64,000 nt of DNA from an uncultured Allomuricauda sp. (GTDB lineage: Bacteria; Bacteroidota; Bacteroidia; Flavobacteriales; Flavobacteriaceae). Location of the stretch: NCBI RefSeq assembly GCF_947499585.1, contig NZ_CANMOO010000001.1, positions 1,054,001 to 1,118,000 of the forward strand. The letters are read 5' to 3'. The notes below the pieces were generated by a model. That model was not told where the DNA came from, did not search any database, and was given only the letters and a program-made list of their open reading frames with translations. Shown piece after piece: positions 44,614-54,289 of the stretch; positions within the stretch are counted from its first letter, which is position 1; the number at the start of each line of letters is the position of its first letter. The translations under genes and the position numbers were made by a program.

Positions 44614-47600
44614 ATGATTTTGAAATCCAACCAAATTAAATGGCGTATGCTTTTACTAATTACACTTAGTCTTAGCATGTGTTTCATCACTGTTGCACAA
44701 ACCAAATCTACTAATAGCCAAATAGATCAAAAGCTGTATCAAACCTTGACATATCGCAATATTGGTCCCTTTAGAGGAGGAAGGTCAACAACAGTTGCTG
44801 GTCTGCCAGATGATATTTTCACCTACTATATGGGGGCTACGGGTGGCGGTGTATGGAAAACTACTGATGGTGGAAATACATGGAACAATATTTCAGATGG
44901 ATTTTTCAATACCACAGGTATTGGTGATATCACTATAGCACCTTCAGACCCCAATATCATATATGTGGGTACAGGAGAATCGCCGGTCCGTGGAGTTAAA
45001 ACTTCTCACGGAGATGGACTTTATAAATCTATTGATGCCGGTAAAACCTGGAAACATATGGGTCTAGCTGCTACTCGCCATATTAGTGATGTTTATGTAC
45101 ATCCTACAAATCCAGATAAAGTATATGTAGCTGCTCAAGGAAATCCTTGGGGGCCAAATGAAGAACGGGGAGTATATCTTTCTGAAGATGGAGGTGTTAG
45201 TTGGGAGAAAATTTTATATGTGAACCAAGATTCAGGGATTGTGGATATGACCGTGGACGCTAACAATCCTAATTTTATGATGGTCGCTTCTTGGGATTTT
45301 CATCGTAAACCTTGGGTGGTGCAAAGTGGCGGACCAGGCAGTCGCATTTATAAAACTACAGATGCCGGTAAAACTTGGAAAGAGATTACAAAAGGCTTAC
45401 CGGAACTTAAAGGAAAGATGGGCGTTTCTATTTCTCCAGCCAATCCTAACATTGTTTATATAGCCATAGATGCCTTGGGAGAAAAGGCTGGGGTATACCG
45501 CTCAGATGATGCAGGAGAGAGCTTTAAGCAAACTACAAACGACGCTACTACCTATGCAAGGTCTTGGTACTATATGCATATTATAGCCGACCCCAATGAT
45601 GAAGACGAAGTTTGGGTCATGAATAGCTTCGCGATGAAATCCATTGATGGTGGTAAAACTTTTACAGGGATTATGGGAAGTCATGTAGATCACCATGATC
45701 TATGGATCAATCCCAACAATAGCAATATTATGATCAATGCCAACGATGGTGGAGGATCTGTGACCTATAATGGAGGAAAAACTTGGTCTACATTGATGAA
45801 CCAACCCACCGGACAGTTTTATAGGGCAATTACTGATAATCAATATCCTTACAGAGTCTATTCCGGACAACAGGATAACAGCACCATAGCCATTGATAGT
45901 AGAGTGGTTGATGATGGGATTGGAGAAATGCATTGGGATGTCATGCGCGCAGGAGAATCTTCTACGGTAGCTCTAGATCCAGATAACCCTAGATATGTGT
46001 ATTCCACTTATTTTGCAAGCAATTTTGTTGAATGGGACCGAGACATCGATAATACCCGTATGGTGCGGCCTTATCCAGAACGGGTCACAGGTGAGCAACC
46101 TAAAAATTTAAAATATCGTGCTAATTGGAACGGTCCGGTAATTGTTTCTCCCCATAACCCAAATGTAATTTATTATGGGTCCCAATACATGATGAAGTCT
46201 TCAGATAGAGGGGTTACCTGGGATGTTATCAGTGAAGACCTTACGCGTAACGATAAGGAACATCAAGGCAAGGGAGGTAAACCTATCAGCAATGAACAGA
46301 TTACCGCTGAGAGTTACAATAACCTTTTCAATATTGAGGAATCCCCAGTAAAAGAAGGCGTTATTTGGGCAGGGTCTGATGATGGCTTGGTGCATGTGAC
46401 CCAAGATGGAGGAAACAGTTGGACCAATGTTACCCCGAAGGGATTAAAAGAAAGTATCATCAATGTTGTGGAGCCTTCACCCCATGATGCAGCAACCGCT
46501 TACATTGCTGTAGCGGGTTATAAGCTGAATGATTTCACCCCTCATATTTACAAAACAAACAACTACGGTAATTCTTGGGAGAAAATTGTAAACGGTTTAC
46601 CTGGTGATACATTTGCCAGAAGTGTAAGAGAAGATCCTGACAGGAAAGGATTGCTTTATGCCGGTACAGAAACAGGTGTGTTTGTTTCTTTTAATGATGG
46701 AAAACTATGGTTGTCTTTGCAGAACAATTTACCTGAAGTTCCCATTACGGATTTACGTGTAAAACGTCAAGATTTGGTAGTTGCTACTCAAGGAAGAGCC
46801 CTTTGGATTTTGGATGACCTCACTCCATTGCATCAGATAACGGATGAAGTTGCTAAAAAGGACTATTTCCTTTACAAACCTCGTGATGTTCATGCGGAAC
46901 TTTCTGTTGCCTATAGTATTGATGGTGGATATGGAGAAAATCCACCTCAAGGAGCCCAGATTCATTATACCTTAAATAAAGAGGTTTCAGAAAATACTCC
47001 AATGTCCATAGAGATTATGGATAGTAATGGACAGGTAATCCATTCAGAGTTTACAGATAACCCAAGAGTTGGGTGTGACACACTGGTAAAACCTCAGTTA
47101 AAAAGAAAGTTGGGCGCACATAGATACCAATGGAACATGAAAATTGGCCGATTTGATTGTCTGAAAGAATTGTATACTACTAACCGCGATTTAACGGCGT
47201 ACAATGCTGCACCGGGAAATTATAAAGTCCGATTGAAAATAGGGGAGTTTAGCCAAACTCAAGATTTTGAAATTAAAATTGACCCTCGCATAGCGAATAG
47301 TATAGATAATGTCGCTGCTGCCTATGTTGAAAGGGATGGAATATCCAAATCCATATATAAAGGTGCTACCGAAATGGCAAAAGGGGTTCGTGACCTCCAA
47401 AAAATTAAGCAACAATTGGATTTTATACTGGAGGTTTCTAAAGACCAAAATATAAAAGAACAAGGAATGGCGCTTAACCAGACTGCAGATGATTGGATAT
47501 CCAGAATTCTACAAAAGGAAATGCGTACTTACCAAAGCAATTATATGTTTGAAGCCCGCCTTTTAATAAAGTTTAAGGATTTCTTGAATAGAATTGGAAA

Positions 47601-47766
47601 AGGAAACTTACCCATGACACCTGGAGTGAGAGAGGTTAGCAAAGATTATTTACAACAATGGAGTACATTAAGTAATCAATTGCAGGATATTGAAAATCAG
47701 AAAGTTAAAAATTACAACGCATTGCTAAAGCAAGCTGGCTTGCCAGAGTTGTATTGGCCAAAGTAA
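44614..47766 (+). CDS. Secreted BNR/VPS10-like beta-propeller protein
   Basis: A 1050-residue exported protein (signal about 1-29, ending TVAQ). Residues about 40-750 contain many BNR/Asp-box-type repeats such as GGGVWKTTDGGNTW, YKSIDAGKTWKHM, IYKTTDAGKTWKEI and HVTQDGGNSWTNV, giving a sortilin-like or glycosyl-hydrolase-like ten-bladed propeller. A helical C-terminal region follows. No sialidase catalytic set is evident, so it is more likely a binding or processing protein than a sialidase. It is operonic with the PH-domain and amidohydrolase genes. Confidence 0.82.
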   Translation: MILKSNQIKWRMLLLITLSLSMCFITVAQTKSTNSQIDQKLYQTLTYRNIGPFRGGRSTTVAGLPDDIFTYYMGATGGGVWKTTDGGNTWNNISDGFFNTTGIGDITIAPSDPNIIYVGTGESPVRGVKTSHGDGLYKSIDAGKTWKHMGLAATRHISDVYVHPTNPDKVYVAAQGNPWGPNEERGVYLSEDGGVSWEKILYVNQDSGIVDMTVDANNPNFMMVASWDFHRKPWVVQSGGPGSRIYKTTDAGKTWKEITKGLPELKGKMGVSISPANPNIVYIAIDALGEKAGVYRSDDAGESFKQTTNDATTYARSWYYMHIIADPNDEDEVWVMNSFAMKSIDGGKTFTGIMGSHVDHHDLWINPNNSNIMINANDGGGSVTYNGGKTWSTLMNQPTGQFYRAITDNQYPYRVYSGQQDNSTIAIDSRVVDDGIGEMHWDVMRAGESSTVALDPDNPRYVYSTYFASNFVEWDRDIDNTRMVRPYPERVTGEQPKNLKYRANWNGPVIVSPHNPNVIYYGSQYMMKSSDRGVTWDVISEDLTRNDKEHQGKGGKPISNEQITAESYNNLFNIEESPVKEGVIWAGSDDGLVHVTQDGGNSWTNVTPKGLKESIINVVEPSPHDAATAYIAVAGYKLNDFTPHIYKTNNYGNSWEKIVNGLPGDTFARSVREDPDRKGLLYAGTETGVFVSFNDGKLWLSLQNNLPEVPITDLRVKRQDLVVATQGRALWILDDLTPLHQITDEVAKKDYFLYKPRDVHAELSVAYSIDGGYGENPPQGAQIHYTLNKEVSENTPMSIEIMDSNGQVIHSEFTDNPRVGCDTLVKPQLKRKLGAHRYQWNMKIGRFDCLKELYTTNRDLTAYNAAPGNYKVRLKIGEFSQTQDFEIKIDPRIANSIDNVAAAYVERDGISKSIYKGATEMAKGVRDLQKIKQQLDFILEVSKDQNIKEQGMALNQTADDWISRILQKEMRTYQSNYMFEARLLIKFKDFLNRIGKGNLPMTPGVREVSKDYLQQWSTLSNQLQDIENQKVKNYNALLKQAGLPELYWPK

Positions 47767-47768
47767 AA

Positions 47769-48182
47769 ATGGAAAAGTACCCATCTAAAGTAAGCTATGG
47801 ACTTTTACTTTTTGTAATGGTCATATTGGTTGGAAGTAGTATTCCAATGCTGTCACCACCGATATGGCTTGGAATTGGGATTAACACATTCGTGATGGTT
47901 TTTGTACTCATGATTTTTTTTAATCTTAATTATATTGTTGATGGAAGTTTGTTAAGCGTTAAACTTGGTTTTTTGGTAATAAAGAAAATCGATATACATT
48001 CCATAAAGATGCTAGCAGAAACAAATAGTCTTATAAGTGCCCCGGCTGTATCATTGGATAGGTTGGAAATCATCTACAATGATCATGATAGTGTCATCAT
48101 ATCACCAAAAGATAAATCTGGATTTATTGATCACATTACTAAAGTAAATCCGGAAGTAGTAATACAATACAAACCAACATGA
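47769..48182 (+). CDS. PH-domain-like membrane protein
   Basis: A 137-residue protein with two N-terminal helices (about 10-27 and 32-54) followed by a small beta domain (IVDGSLLSVKLGFLVIKKIDIHSIKMLAET, IISPKDKSGFIDHI) as in bacterial PH-like (bPH) proteins. The start ATG at 47769 lies two bases after the propeller stop; the upstream TTG is inside that gene. Its TGA overlaps the amidohydrolase ATG by four bases. The function is unknown. Confidence 0.75.
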   Translation: MEKYPSKVSYGLLLFVMVILVGSSIPMLSPPIWLGIGINTFVMVFVLMIFFNLNYIVDGSLLSVKLGFLVIKKIDIHSIKMLAETNSLISAPAVSLDRLEIIYNDHDSVIISPKDKSGFIDHITKVNPEVVIQYKPT

Positions 48183-49393
48183 AAACAATCACCACTCTCA
48201 TTTTATTGACCATGACATTGAGTCTTGGCGCCCAGAACATCTATATTAAAAATATTAATGTCTTTGACGGCATCAGCAACAAGATTACAGCAGAATCAGC
48301 AATCAAAATAAAAGGAAAAACAATAGAGTGGGTGGGTGAGCAGTTAGCCCAGGACCCTACTGGGTACGAGGTAATAGATGGCCTGGGCTATTACCTTATG
48401 CCGGGAATGATAGATGCGCATACGCACATCAGTAATTTCAAGGCTGCCGAAAGAGCGCTCAAATCTGGCGTTACTACAGTACGATCTGCAAGCACAAAGT
48501 TCTATCAAGATGTGACGCTGAGTAACCTTTCAAAACAAGGAATTATACCCGGTCCAGATTTTGTTAGTGCTGGTATTTATGTTACCCCAAATTTAGGGGA
48601 GACTATACTGGCCGATGTTAGATTGAGCAATCTTAGCAAAGGTGTTCGTTCTGAAGAGGCTTTGCGTCAATTGGTAAGAATCAATGCTGAACGTGGAGTA
48701 GATGTTATTAAAACCAGAGGGACTGAGCGGGCCGGCCTTCCAGAAACTGATCCTAGGCAACAAACATACACCAAAGAACAATTAAGCATTGTGGTAGATG
48801 AAGCAGCAAAGCATAACTTAAAGGTGATGGTGCATGCCCACGGTGACGAAGGAGGTCGGGCAGCGGCTGAAGCTGGGGCAGTCAGCATTGAACATGGTAC
48901 TTTTCTAAGTAGGGAGACCCTTGAACTTATGAAGAAGAAAGGCACTTATTTAGTTCCTACTTTTATTACCATTGAAGATTTAAAAGTTCCCGGGGGGGAA
49001 TACAGCAATCCAACACTTGAGTTACGCGGAAGATTTATGTTGGTAGAGGCCGAACGCACAATCAAGGATGCTTTGGACATCGGTGTTAAAATGGCAACAG
49101 GTGCAGATAATGATTATAGTGCAGAGAGTACCACAAGAGTTTCTTTGGAAGCAGAACACTTTGTTAGGTTGGGAATGACAAATTTTCAAGCATTGCAAGC
49201 GGCCACAAAGAATGGAGCAGAGCTTCTAGGGCTTACCAACCAGATTGGAACATTGGAACCTGGTAAGGAAGCTGATATGATTCTCCTTCCCAACAACCCA
49301 TTACAGGACATAGTAGCCCTTCAAGATGTTTTATTGGTGATAAGCAACGGACAAGTGGCACTCAAACGCATTCCTTTTGCACTTGATGAATAA
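48179..49393 (+). CDS. Exported amidohydrolase-family protein
   Basis: A 404-residue protein with a signal peptide (ending LGAQ) and a complete amidohydrolase metal site: HxH in MIDAHTHIS, Lys in VIKTRGT, His in VMVHAHGD and IEHGTFLS, Asp in ATGADNDYS. A family role is hydrolysis of peptides or cyclic amides; the periplasmic location and the propeller partner suggest peptide turnover. The substrate is not determined. It overlaps the PH-domain gene by ATGA. Confidence 0.86.
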   Translation: MKTITTLILLTMTLSLGAQNIYIKNINVFDGISNKITAESAIKIKGKTIEWVGEQLAQDPTGYEVIDGLGYYLMPGMIDAHTHISNFKAAERALKSGVTTVRSASTKFYQDVTLSNLSKQGIIPGPDFVSAGIYVTPNLGETILADVRLSNLSKGVRSEEALRQLVRINAERGVDVIKTRGTERAGLPETDPRQQTYTKEQLSIVVDEAAKHNLKVMVHAHGDEGGRAAAEAGAVSIEHGTFLSRETLELMKKKGTYLVPTFITIEDLKVPGGEYSNPTLELRGRFMLVEAERTIKDALDIGVKMATGADNDYSAESTTRVSLEAEHFVRLGMTNFQALQAATKNGAELLGLTNQIGTLEPGKEADMILLPNNPLQDIVALQDVLLVISNGQVALKRIPFALDE

Positions 49394-49401
49394 TTATAGT
49401 T

Positions 49402-49770
49402 ATGGACAATGTAGCTTTCTTAGAATTATTTGAACCGAACTCTCAGGCGTTGAGGATGGGATTGGTTTTAAGAGAATTGGTGTTCTCATCATTTTCTGAT
49501 GTAAATGAATCTATTGTAGGTGGTGCCAAGGTAAAATTAGCATTGTACAGTAGGGGAGAAAAAAACAATGTGCTTTGCGGTATACAGCAAGGTTCTGCGG
49601 ATTCCTGTATGTTATATGTCCATCACGTAGATACCATTTCGCATAAAAGGTTGAAATTCAGTGGAAGTGGCAAACACGCAAAACGTATCAAGTTTTCAGA
49701 TGAAAATGAAATTTTTGAGGAGGATATTACCTGGCTTTTTAAGCTCGTAAAAGACAAAGCTCCTTTTTGA
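49402..49770 (+). CDS. DUF1801-like protein
   Basis: A 122-residue cytoplasmic protein. The pattern LRMGLVLRELVFSSF at the start and the end GSGKHAKRIKFSDENEIF resemble the DUF1801 / YdhG-like group. Three internal cysteines (VLCGIQQGSADSC) are present in a loop. It lies eight bases after the amidohydrolase stop and may belong to the same transcript. Its function is unknown. Confidence 0.6.
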   Translation: MDNVAFLELFEPNSQALRMGLVLRELVFSSFSDVNESIVGGAKVKLALYSRGEKNNVLCGIQQGSADSCMLYVHHVDTISHKRLKFSGSGKHAKRIKFSDENEIFEEDITWLFKLVKDKAPF

Positions 49771-49866
49771 CCAATTAAAAGATTTCTAAAAAACATACTG
49801 CTGGTTCTAGGTCATTCGGCATGTAGTATTTTGTACCTTTATAAAGTATCGCCTTTTATAATCAGT

Positions 49867-50376
49867 ATGAGACAATCATTGATTCTTCTTTTTGCATCTT
49901 TATTTTCAATATGTGCAATTAGCCAAAATGGTGTTGAGGTACCAGATTCGAACGCAAATATTCTTCCAAGATTTACCATTGATGGAATAGGCTACCCAGT
50001 TGGCGTTAATGGGGAAGTGTACAAAAACCTTAGAATTGAATATAGAGTTTCGGAAAGATTACAGATTCAATTACAACATTTCTACGATAAATTTGGAACA
50101 CATGAACAAACAGGCTCTAAATTGCTTCTAAAATGGTACGTTAAAAAGAAACTTTTTTTGTTTGCAGGGCCAGAGTCCCTATTTGACATCAACCAAGTTA
50201 CAGGTGAACATGAACTTATGCAGACTAATTTAAATATTGGAATAGGGTATGAGGTCAACCCTAGTTTATTGTTGGAACTTGGTTATCACTCCCGAACCAA
50301 TTCAAATAAGGCAACAATAGGGAATTTTGGAAGACCCGTAAATCCAAATTCCTTCTCTCTACGCGCAAGTTTTTAG
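49867..50376 (+). CDS. Small exported beta-barrel-like protein
   Basis: A 169-residue protein with a signal peptide (ending ISQ) and alternating beta-strand pattern ending in SFSLRASF, with a terminal aromatic typical of outer-membrane proteins. No family is recognised. The ATG at 49867 begins the signal peptide; an upstream TTG would add twelve residues. The octamer TACCTTTA lies 26 bases before the start. Confidence 0.65.
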   Translation: MRQSLILLFASLFSICAISQNGVEVPDSNANILPRFTIDGIGYPVGVNGEVYKNLRIEYRVSERLQIQLQHFYDKFGTHEQTGSKLLLKWYVKKKLFLFAGPESLFDINQVTGEHELMQTNLNIGIGYEVNPSLLLELGYHSRTNSNKATIGNFGRPVNPNSFSLRASF

Positions 50377-50450
50377 AATAAAGGCATTGCTTCTCCTTAC
50401 TTTTGTTTTTTCCCAATTCTCAATATTGTTGTTGAAATACAAAAACATCA

Positions 50451-51584
50451 TTGAAAACACTTAAAAAATACCTGAAAAGAATGCTGGTAATTATACTTTC
50501 CCTAGTGGGGATTTTGGCAATCGCGTATCTGCTTTTTGTGAATTATTATCCAAGTTTTGGTGGGAACGTATCCACAGAACAAAAAAAAGAGTATGCAAAA
50601 TCACCAAATTATAAAGACGGAAAATTTGTAAACAAAAAGGACGTCCCCAAAAATTTAAGCTTTGGCGAAACGGTAAAACTTGCCTATAAGTTTTTCACTA
50701 CAAAAGTTCCCAACGGTAATCCAGAACAGAGTTTAAAAGTTGAAAAATTAGATTCAACCAATGTGGCCAATTTTAAAAATGATACACGGCTTATTTGGTA
50801 TGGACACTCGGCTTTTTTATTGCAGATTGATGATAAAAATATTTTGATAGATCCAATGTTTGGAGCTGTCGCAGCACCACATCCATGGTTAGGGGGAAAT
50901 CGTTTTAATAAAGAAATGCCGCTAGAAATTGAGAAGTTGCCCAATATAGATGCAGTGCTTATTTCACACGATCATTATGATCATTTGGATTATGAATCTA
51001 TTACCAAGCTAAAAGACAAGGTGGACATGTTTTATACCCCTCTTGGTGTTGGTGTGCACTTGGAGGAATGGGGCATTGAAAAGGAACGCATAATTGAACT
51101 GGATTGGTGGCAAGAAGTACATTATAAAGACCTGTTATTTGCTTGTACTCCAGCACAACATTTTTCAGGGCGCAAATTTGGAAGTGAACAGAGTACCTTA
51201 TGGAGTTCCTGGGTTATTACGTCTGCAAAGGATAAACTCTTTTTTAGTGGGGACAGTGGTTATGGAAATCATTTTAAGGTTATTGGCGAAAAATATGGGC
51301 CTTTTGATTTTGCCATGATGGAATGCGGGCAATACAACGCCATGTGGCCAGATATACATATGTTTCCCGAGGAAACTGTTCAAGCAGGTATTGATGTCAA
51401 AGCCAAAGTGGTAATGCCCATTCACTGGGGTGGGTTTAAATTGGCATTGCACAGTTGGACAGATCCAATAGAACGCGTTGTTAAAAAAGGTATGGAGTTA
51501 AAGGCTCCCATTGCGACCCCAAAAATAGGGGAGGTGATCAACCCAAAAGATTCTTTACAGATTTACGATGTCTGGTGGAAATGA
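50451..51584 (+). CDS. MBL-fold metallohydrolase (NAPE-PLD-like)
   Basis: A 377-residue protein with a membrane anchor (about 11-30) and a metallo-beta-lactamase domain: HxHxDH in LISHDHYDHLD, His in CTPAQHFSGR, Asp in FFSGDSGYG and a final His in MPIHWGGFKLALH. It fits the NAPE-hydrolysing phospholipase D / UlaG-like group, which cleaves phosphodiester-type lipids or lactones. The start is TTG at 50451, which places basic residues before the helix; the ATG at 50481 is possible. The substrate is unknown. Confidence 0.83.
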   Translation: MKTLKKYLKRMLVIILSLVGILAIAYLLFVNYYPSFGGNVSTEQKKEYAKSPNYKDGKFVNKKDVPKNLSFGETVKLAYKFFTTKVPNGNPEQSLKVEKLDSTNVANFKNDTRLIWYGHSAFLLQIDDKNILIDPMFGAVAAPHPWLGGNRFNKEMPLEIEKLPNIDAVLISHDHYDHLDYESITKLKDKVDMFYTPLGVGVHLEEWGIEKERIIELDWWQEVHYKDLLFACTPAQHFSGRKFGSEQSTLWSSWVITSAKDKLFFSGDSGYGNHFKVIGEKYGPFDFAMMECGQYNAMWPDIHMFPEETVQAGIDVKAKVVMPIHWGGFKLALHSWTDPIERVVKKGMELKAPIATPKIGEVINPKDSLQIYDVWWK

Positions 51585-51601
51585 ACACTTGCTATAGGCT
51601 C

Positions 51602-52687
51602 CTATATTTGGTTAGAAAGAGCATGAATTCGTATTTCTTCATGTTTCCCTTTTAACAGAACTGTACCCAAAGACCTTGATGAAAAAACCCTATCTATTTT
51701 CAAATCTTTTAACAACACTTCAGAAATTAATAAATGAACATTGTGTTTGTTGCATTCCCCTTGAATCCGTGCTGAAGTATTGATAACATCTCCATGATAG
51801 GCCAATTCTTTCTTTACAATGCCAACTTCTGCAACCATTAAGACCCCACCATGCAGCCCAGCTTTAAATTCTGGAACTACGCCATACTTTTTAGAATAGT
51901 ATTTTGCTTTTGCCATTTTTTGTTGTTGAAATGCAAAGAACAAACCCACACAATTATTGTTTGCTAATCCCTTTTTGTAGGGCCAGCTCAATACGGCTTC
52001 ATCTCCAACATATTGATAAATTTCAGCATCATACTTTGGAACAACTTTATTAAGATCAAAGAAACAATCTTGAATCAGTTGACTGTATTTAAAATGCCCT
52101 AACTGTTCAGCTATTGTAGTGGAATCTTTTAAGTCCAGAAACATGAAAATTCGTTTTTCCTCTTTTGGGTTCTTATACTTCCCCAACAACATTTTTAGAA
52201 AAACACCTTTCCCAAATTTTTCAATGGCAATTTTGATAAATGCAAAAACCAAGGATAGCAAAACAACATAAAGTAGAATTGCCCAAAATGTTTTATTGGT
52301 ACGCCACCAACCTATTTGATTATCTATGTTTATCTGACCTAGCGCAGAAAAAATTTCTAAAACAAGCGTGAAAACAACGATGGTCAAAAAAAAGTATATA
52401 ATTATTTTAATTGCCAAGCTAAGCCCGAGGGATAGTTTCTTTGGACCAAATTTTTCAAAGACAAAGTCAATGGTTGCATATAAAAACCCGATTGAAAGTC
52501 CTACAAAAACATGATGGAGAACTATATTTGAAATAGGTATCTGTAGAAAATCTGCTGTTGATGAAATACCATCATTATCTCCTATGCCATAATACCGGAA
52601 TACTCCAAACAATCCCATTGCTATTGACCAAAATAAGAGGGATTTCCAAAGAAGATTAAAAAATTTACTAAGACTTCTGTTCACCAA
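51602..52687 (-). CDS. Membrane-bound class III adenylate/guanylate cyclase
   Basis: A 361-residue protein with about five helices in residues 10-155 and a C-terminal class III nucleotidyl cyclase domain. Metal-binding Asp185 is in MFLDLKDST and Asp229 in YQYVGDEAVLSW; the transition-state pair is in VINTSARIQ. It should make cAMP or cGMP. It is unclear whether the Crp-like proteins of this window respond to it. It is convergent with the MBL gene, with a 17-base gap. Confidence 0.85.
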   Translation of the reverse strand: MVNRSLSKFFNLLWKSLLFWSIAMGLFGVFRYYGIGDNDGISSTADFLQIPISNIVLHHVFVGLSIGFLYATIDFVFEKFGPKKLSLGLSLAIKIIIYFFLTIVVFTLVLEIFSALGQINIDNQIGWWRTNKTFWAILLYVVLLSLVFAFIKIAIEKFGKGVFLKMLLGKYKNPKEEKRIFMFLDLKDSTTIAEQLGHFKYSQLIQDCFFDLNKVVPKYDAEIYQYVGDEAVLSWPYKKGLANNNCVGLFFAFQQQKMAKAKYYSKKYGVVPEFKAGLHGGVLMVAEVGIVKKELAYHGDVINTSARIQGECNKHNVHLLISEVLLKDLKIDRVFSSRSLGTVLLKGKHEEIRIHALSNQI

Positions 52688-52797
52688 AATTTCATTAAAA
52701 TTAGCTTTCTAGCAGTATTTCATTAAAAATAGAGTCCTTGCAACTCATTTTTTAGAATAAAATATAAAAAAAGAGAAAGTATAAAAATAACGTAATT

Positions 52798-52899
52798 ATG
52801 AAGTCAAATAGTAAATCTATCTTAATGAATACAGCCCTTCACACAATTATTGGCAGTTTATTAAAGGGTTCATTTTACATTTTTATGATTAAATCATAA
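52798..52899 (+). CDS. Possible 33-residue hydrophobic peptide upstream of cspA
   Basis: A small ORF starting MKSNSKSILMNTALH and ending YIFMIKS. It has a basic start and a hydrophobic second half, so it could be a small membrane peptide. Its stop codon lies inside a 25-base palindrome. It sits in the 297-base gap before the cold-shock gene. Coding potential is uncertain. Confidence 0.25.
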   Translation: MKSNSKSILMNTALHTIIGSLLKGSFYIFMIKS

Positions 52900-52903
52900 A
52901 AAT
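52879..52903. promoter_or_regulatory. 25-base near-perfect palindrome upstream of the cold-shock gene
   Basis: atttttatgatt (52879-52890) and aatcataaaaat (52892-52903) are exact inverse complements around one base. It lies about 80 bases before the cspA-type ATG. It may be an operator or a weak terminator for the small upstream ORF. Confidence 0.45.
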
Positions 52904-52984
52904 TAAATGCGTTAATTGGCTATATATCAAATTAATGGCACCACCTTTGCAGTTCAAATAGTATAATAATTTAATTACATTACA

Positions 52985-53176
52985 ATGAGTAAAGGAACAG
53001 TAAAATTTTTCAACGACACTAAAGGTTTTGGTTTTATCACTGAAGAAGGAGTTGAAAAGGATCACTTTGTACACATTTCTGGATTAGTAGACGAAATTCG
53101 TGAAGGCGATGCAGTTGAATTTGATCTACAAGAAGGTAACAAAGGATTAAATGCAGTAAACGTAAAAGTTATCTAA
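52985..53176 (+). CDS. CspA-type cold shock protein
   Basis: A 63-residue cold-shock protein of usual size. RNP1-like KGFGFI and RNP2-like DHFVHIS are both intact, so it binds single-stranded nucleic acid and acts as RNA chaperone. The gene has a long AT-rich upstream region (52688-52984), as cold-shock genes often do, and a strong terminator with a GCAA loop. Confidence 0.95.
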   Translation: MSKGTVKFFNDTKGFGFITEEGVEKDHFVHISGLVDEIREGDAVEFDLQEGNKGLNAVNVKVI

Positions 53177-53198
53177 TACATATACTTTCAAGTTTAAC

Positions 53199-53233
53199 AA
53201 AAAGCCCGTCAGCAATGACGGGCTTTTTTTATT
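53199..53233 (+). terminator. Rho-independent terminator after the cold shock gene
   Basis: aaagcccgtca (53201-53211) pairs perfectly with tgacgggcttt (53216-53226), loop gcaa (a stable GNRA tetraloop), then a T-run. Confidence 0.92.
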
Positions 53234-53243
53234 GAAAATTTGA

Positions 53244-53558
53244 AAAAATGATTTTTTGGCAGTTATATGGAGTGGAGCGCGTACACAATCTATTTTAGTT
53301 GAAGATCAAGGTATTTTTGAAAACTTGTCATATGCGAATAGACTCAATGAAATTACGATACCTTCTTTAGTACTCTGGGGCAGGTATGATATGGTGGTAC
53401 CGACCAAGTTTGCACAAGATGCCTTTGAAGGTCTTGGTTCCACCTCAAAAGAATTGGTCATTTTTGAAGATTCTGGACACTCACCAATGCTCGTTGAACC
53501 TGATTTGTTTGCTGAAGAAGTAATTGATTTTATCAATGAACATAAGGATTCAAACTAG
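53244..53558 (+). pseudogene. C-terminal remnant of an alpha/beta hydrolase
   Basis: About 100 residues match the C-terminal third of an alpha/beta hydrolase: ITIPSLVLWGRYDMVVP carrying the acid Asp and DSGHSPMLVEP carrying the catalytic His, then the last helix. The N-terminal part with the oxyanion hole and nucleophile elbow is absent: the frame opens only at 53244, directly after the cold-shock terminator. No ATG start is suitable. It is best read as a gene truncated by deletion. Expression is unlikely. Confidence 0.7.
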
Positions 53559-53590
53559 TTCAACAGAACAAGTAAAAGAATCGCTCTAAT

Positions 53591-54289
53591 TCATTTGAAA
53601 AACTGCATATTATGCTTGTAGCCATTACCAATAGGAATTTCTATTCTACCGATCTCTACATCGTTTTTGGTATATGCTGTGATTTTTTCACTATTTACGA
53701 TATAGGAACGGTGCAAGCGAATAAAACGACTGTCAACACGTTTTTCAAAATTGGAAATACTTTCTTTTATGACAAGTGTTTCCTTTTCCAGATGAATTTT
53801 TATATAGTCCTTTAAGCTTTCCGTATAGAGGATATCATTTAGAACTACCTTGATTTGTTTTTTGGCCTTATTAACAAATATGTATTCACTTTTGTGATTG
53901 TCAATGGTTGGTTCCGTACTATTTTCAACTGTGTTTTGTTGCTTCAAAAACTTTTGAATGGATGAGAAAAAACGTTCAAAAAATATTGGTTTCAATAGAT
54001 AATCCACTGCGTTTAACTCAAAACCATCCAGCGCATAATCCCTATAGGCAGTGGTGAAAATCACTTTTGGTTTATACACTAGGTTTTTAAAAAAATCAGT
54101 CCCTTTTAGAGCTGGCATTTCAATATCTAAAAACAGTAAATCTACTTTTTTAGAACTTAGAATGGAACTCGCATGTATAGCACTCGAACAGGAATCCAAT
54201 AATTCAAAATTGGGAATTTTCTCCAGATAAGTTTCAAGGAGTTCCCTGGCCAAAGGCTCATCATCAATTATCAGACATTTATACATCAT
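53591..54289 (-). CDS. LytTR-family response regulator (second)
   Basis: A 232-residue regulator. Receiver domain: IIDDEPLA, phospho-acceptor Asp55 in LLFLDIEMP, Lys in YLLKPI. LytTR domain: about 130-230 (ILYTESLKDYIKIHLEKE, FIRLHRSYIVNSEKI). Its start overlaps the sensor kinase end by eleven bases, so the two form one unit. The outer-membrane barrel gene divergent from the kinase is a possible target. Confidence 0.92.
   Translation of the reverse strand: MMYKCLIIDDEPLARELLETYLEKIPNFELLDSCSSAIHASSILSSKKVDLLFLDIEMPALKGTDFFKNLVYKPKVIFTTAYRDYALDGFELNAVDYLLKPIFFERFFSSIQKFLKQQNTVENSTEPTIDNHKSEYIFVNKAKKQIKVVLNDILYTESLKDYIKIHLEKETLVIKESISNFEKRVDSRFIRLHRSYIVNSEKITAYTKNDVEIGRIEIPIGNGYKHNMQFFK

Noticed and set aside
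52889..53074. Minus-strand ORF over the cold shock gene
   Set aside because: It is antisense to an unmistakable CspA sequence.
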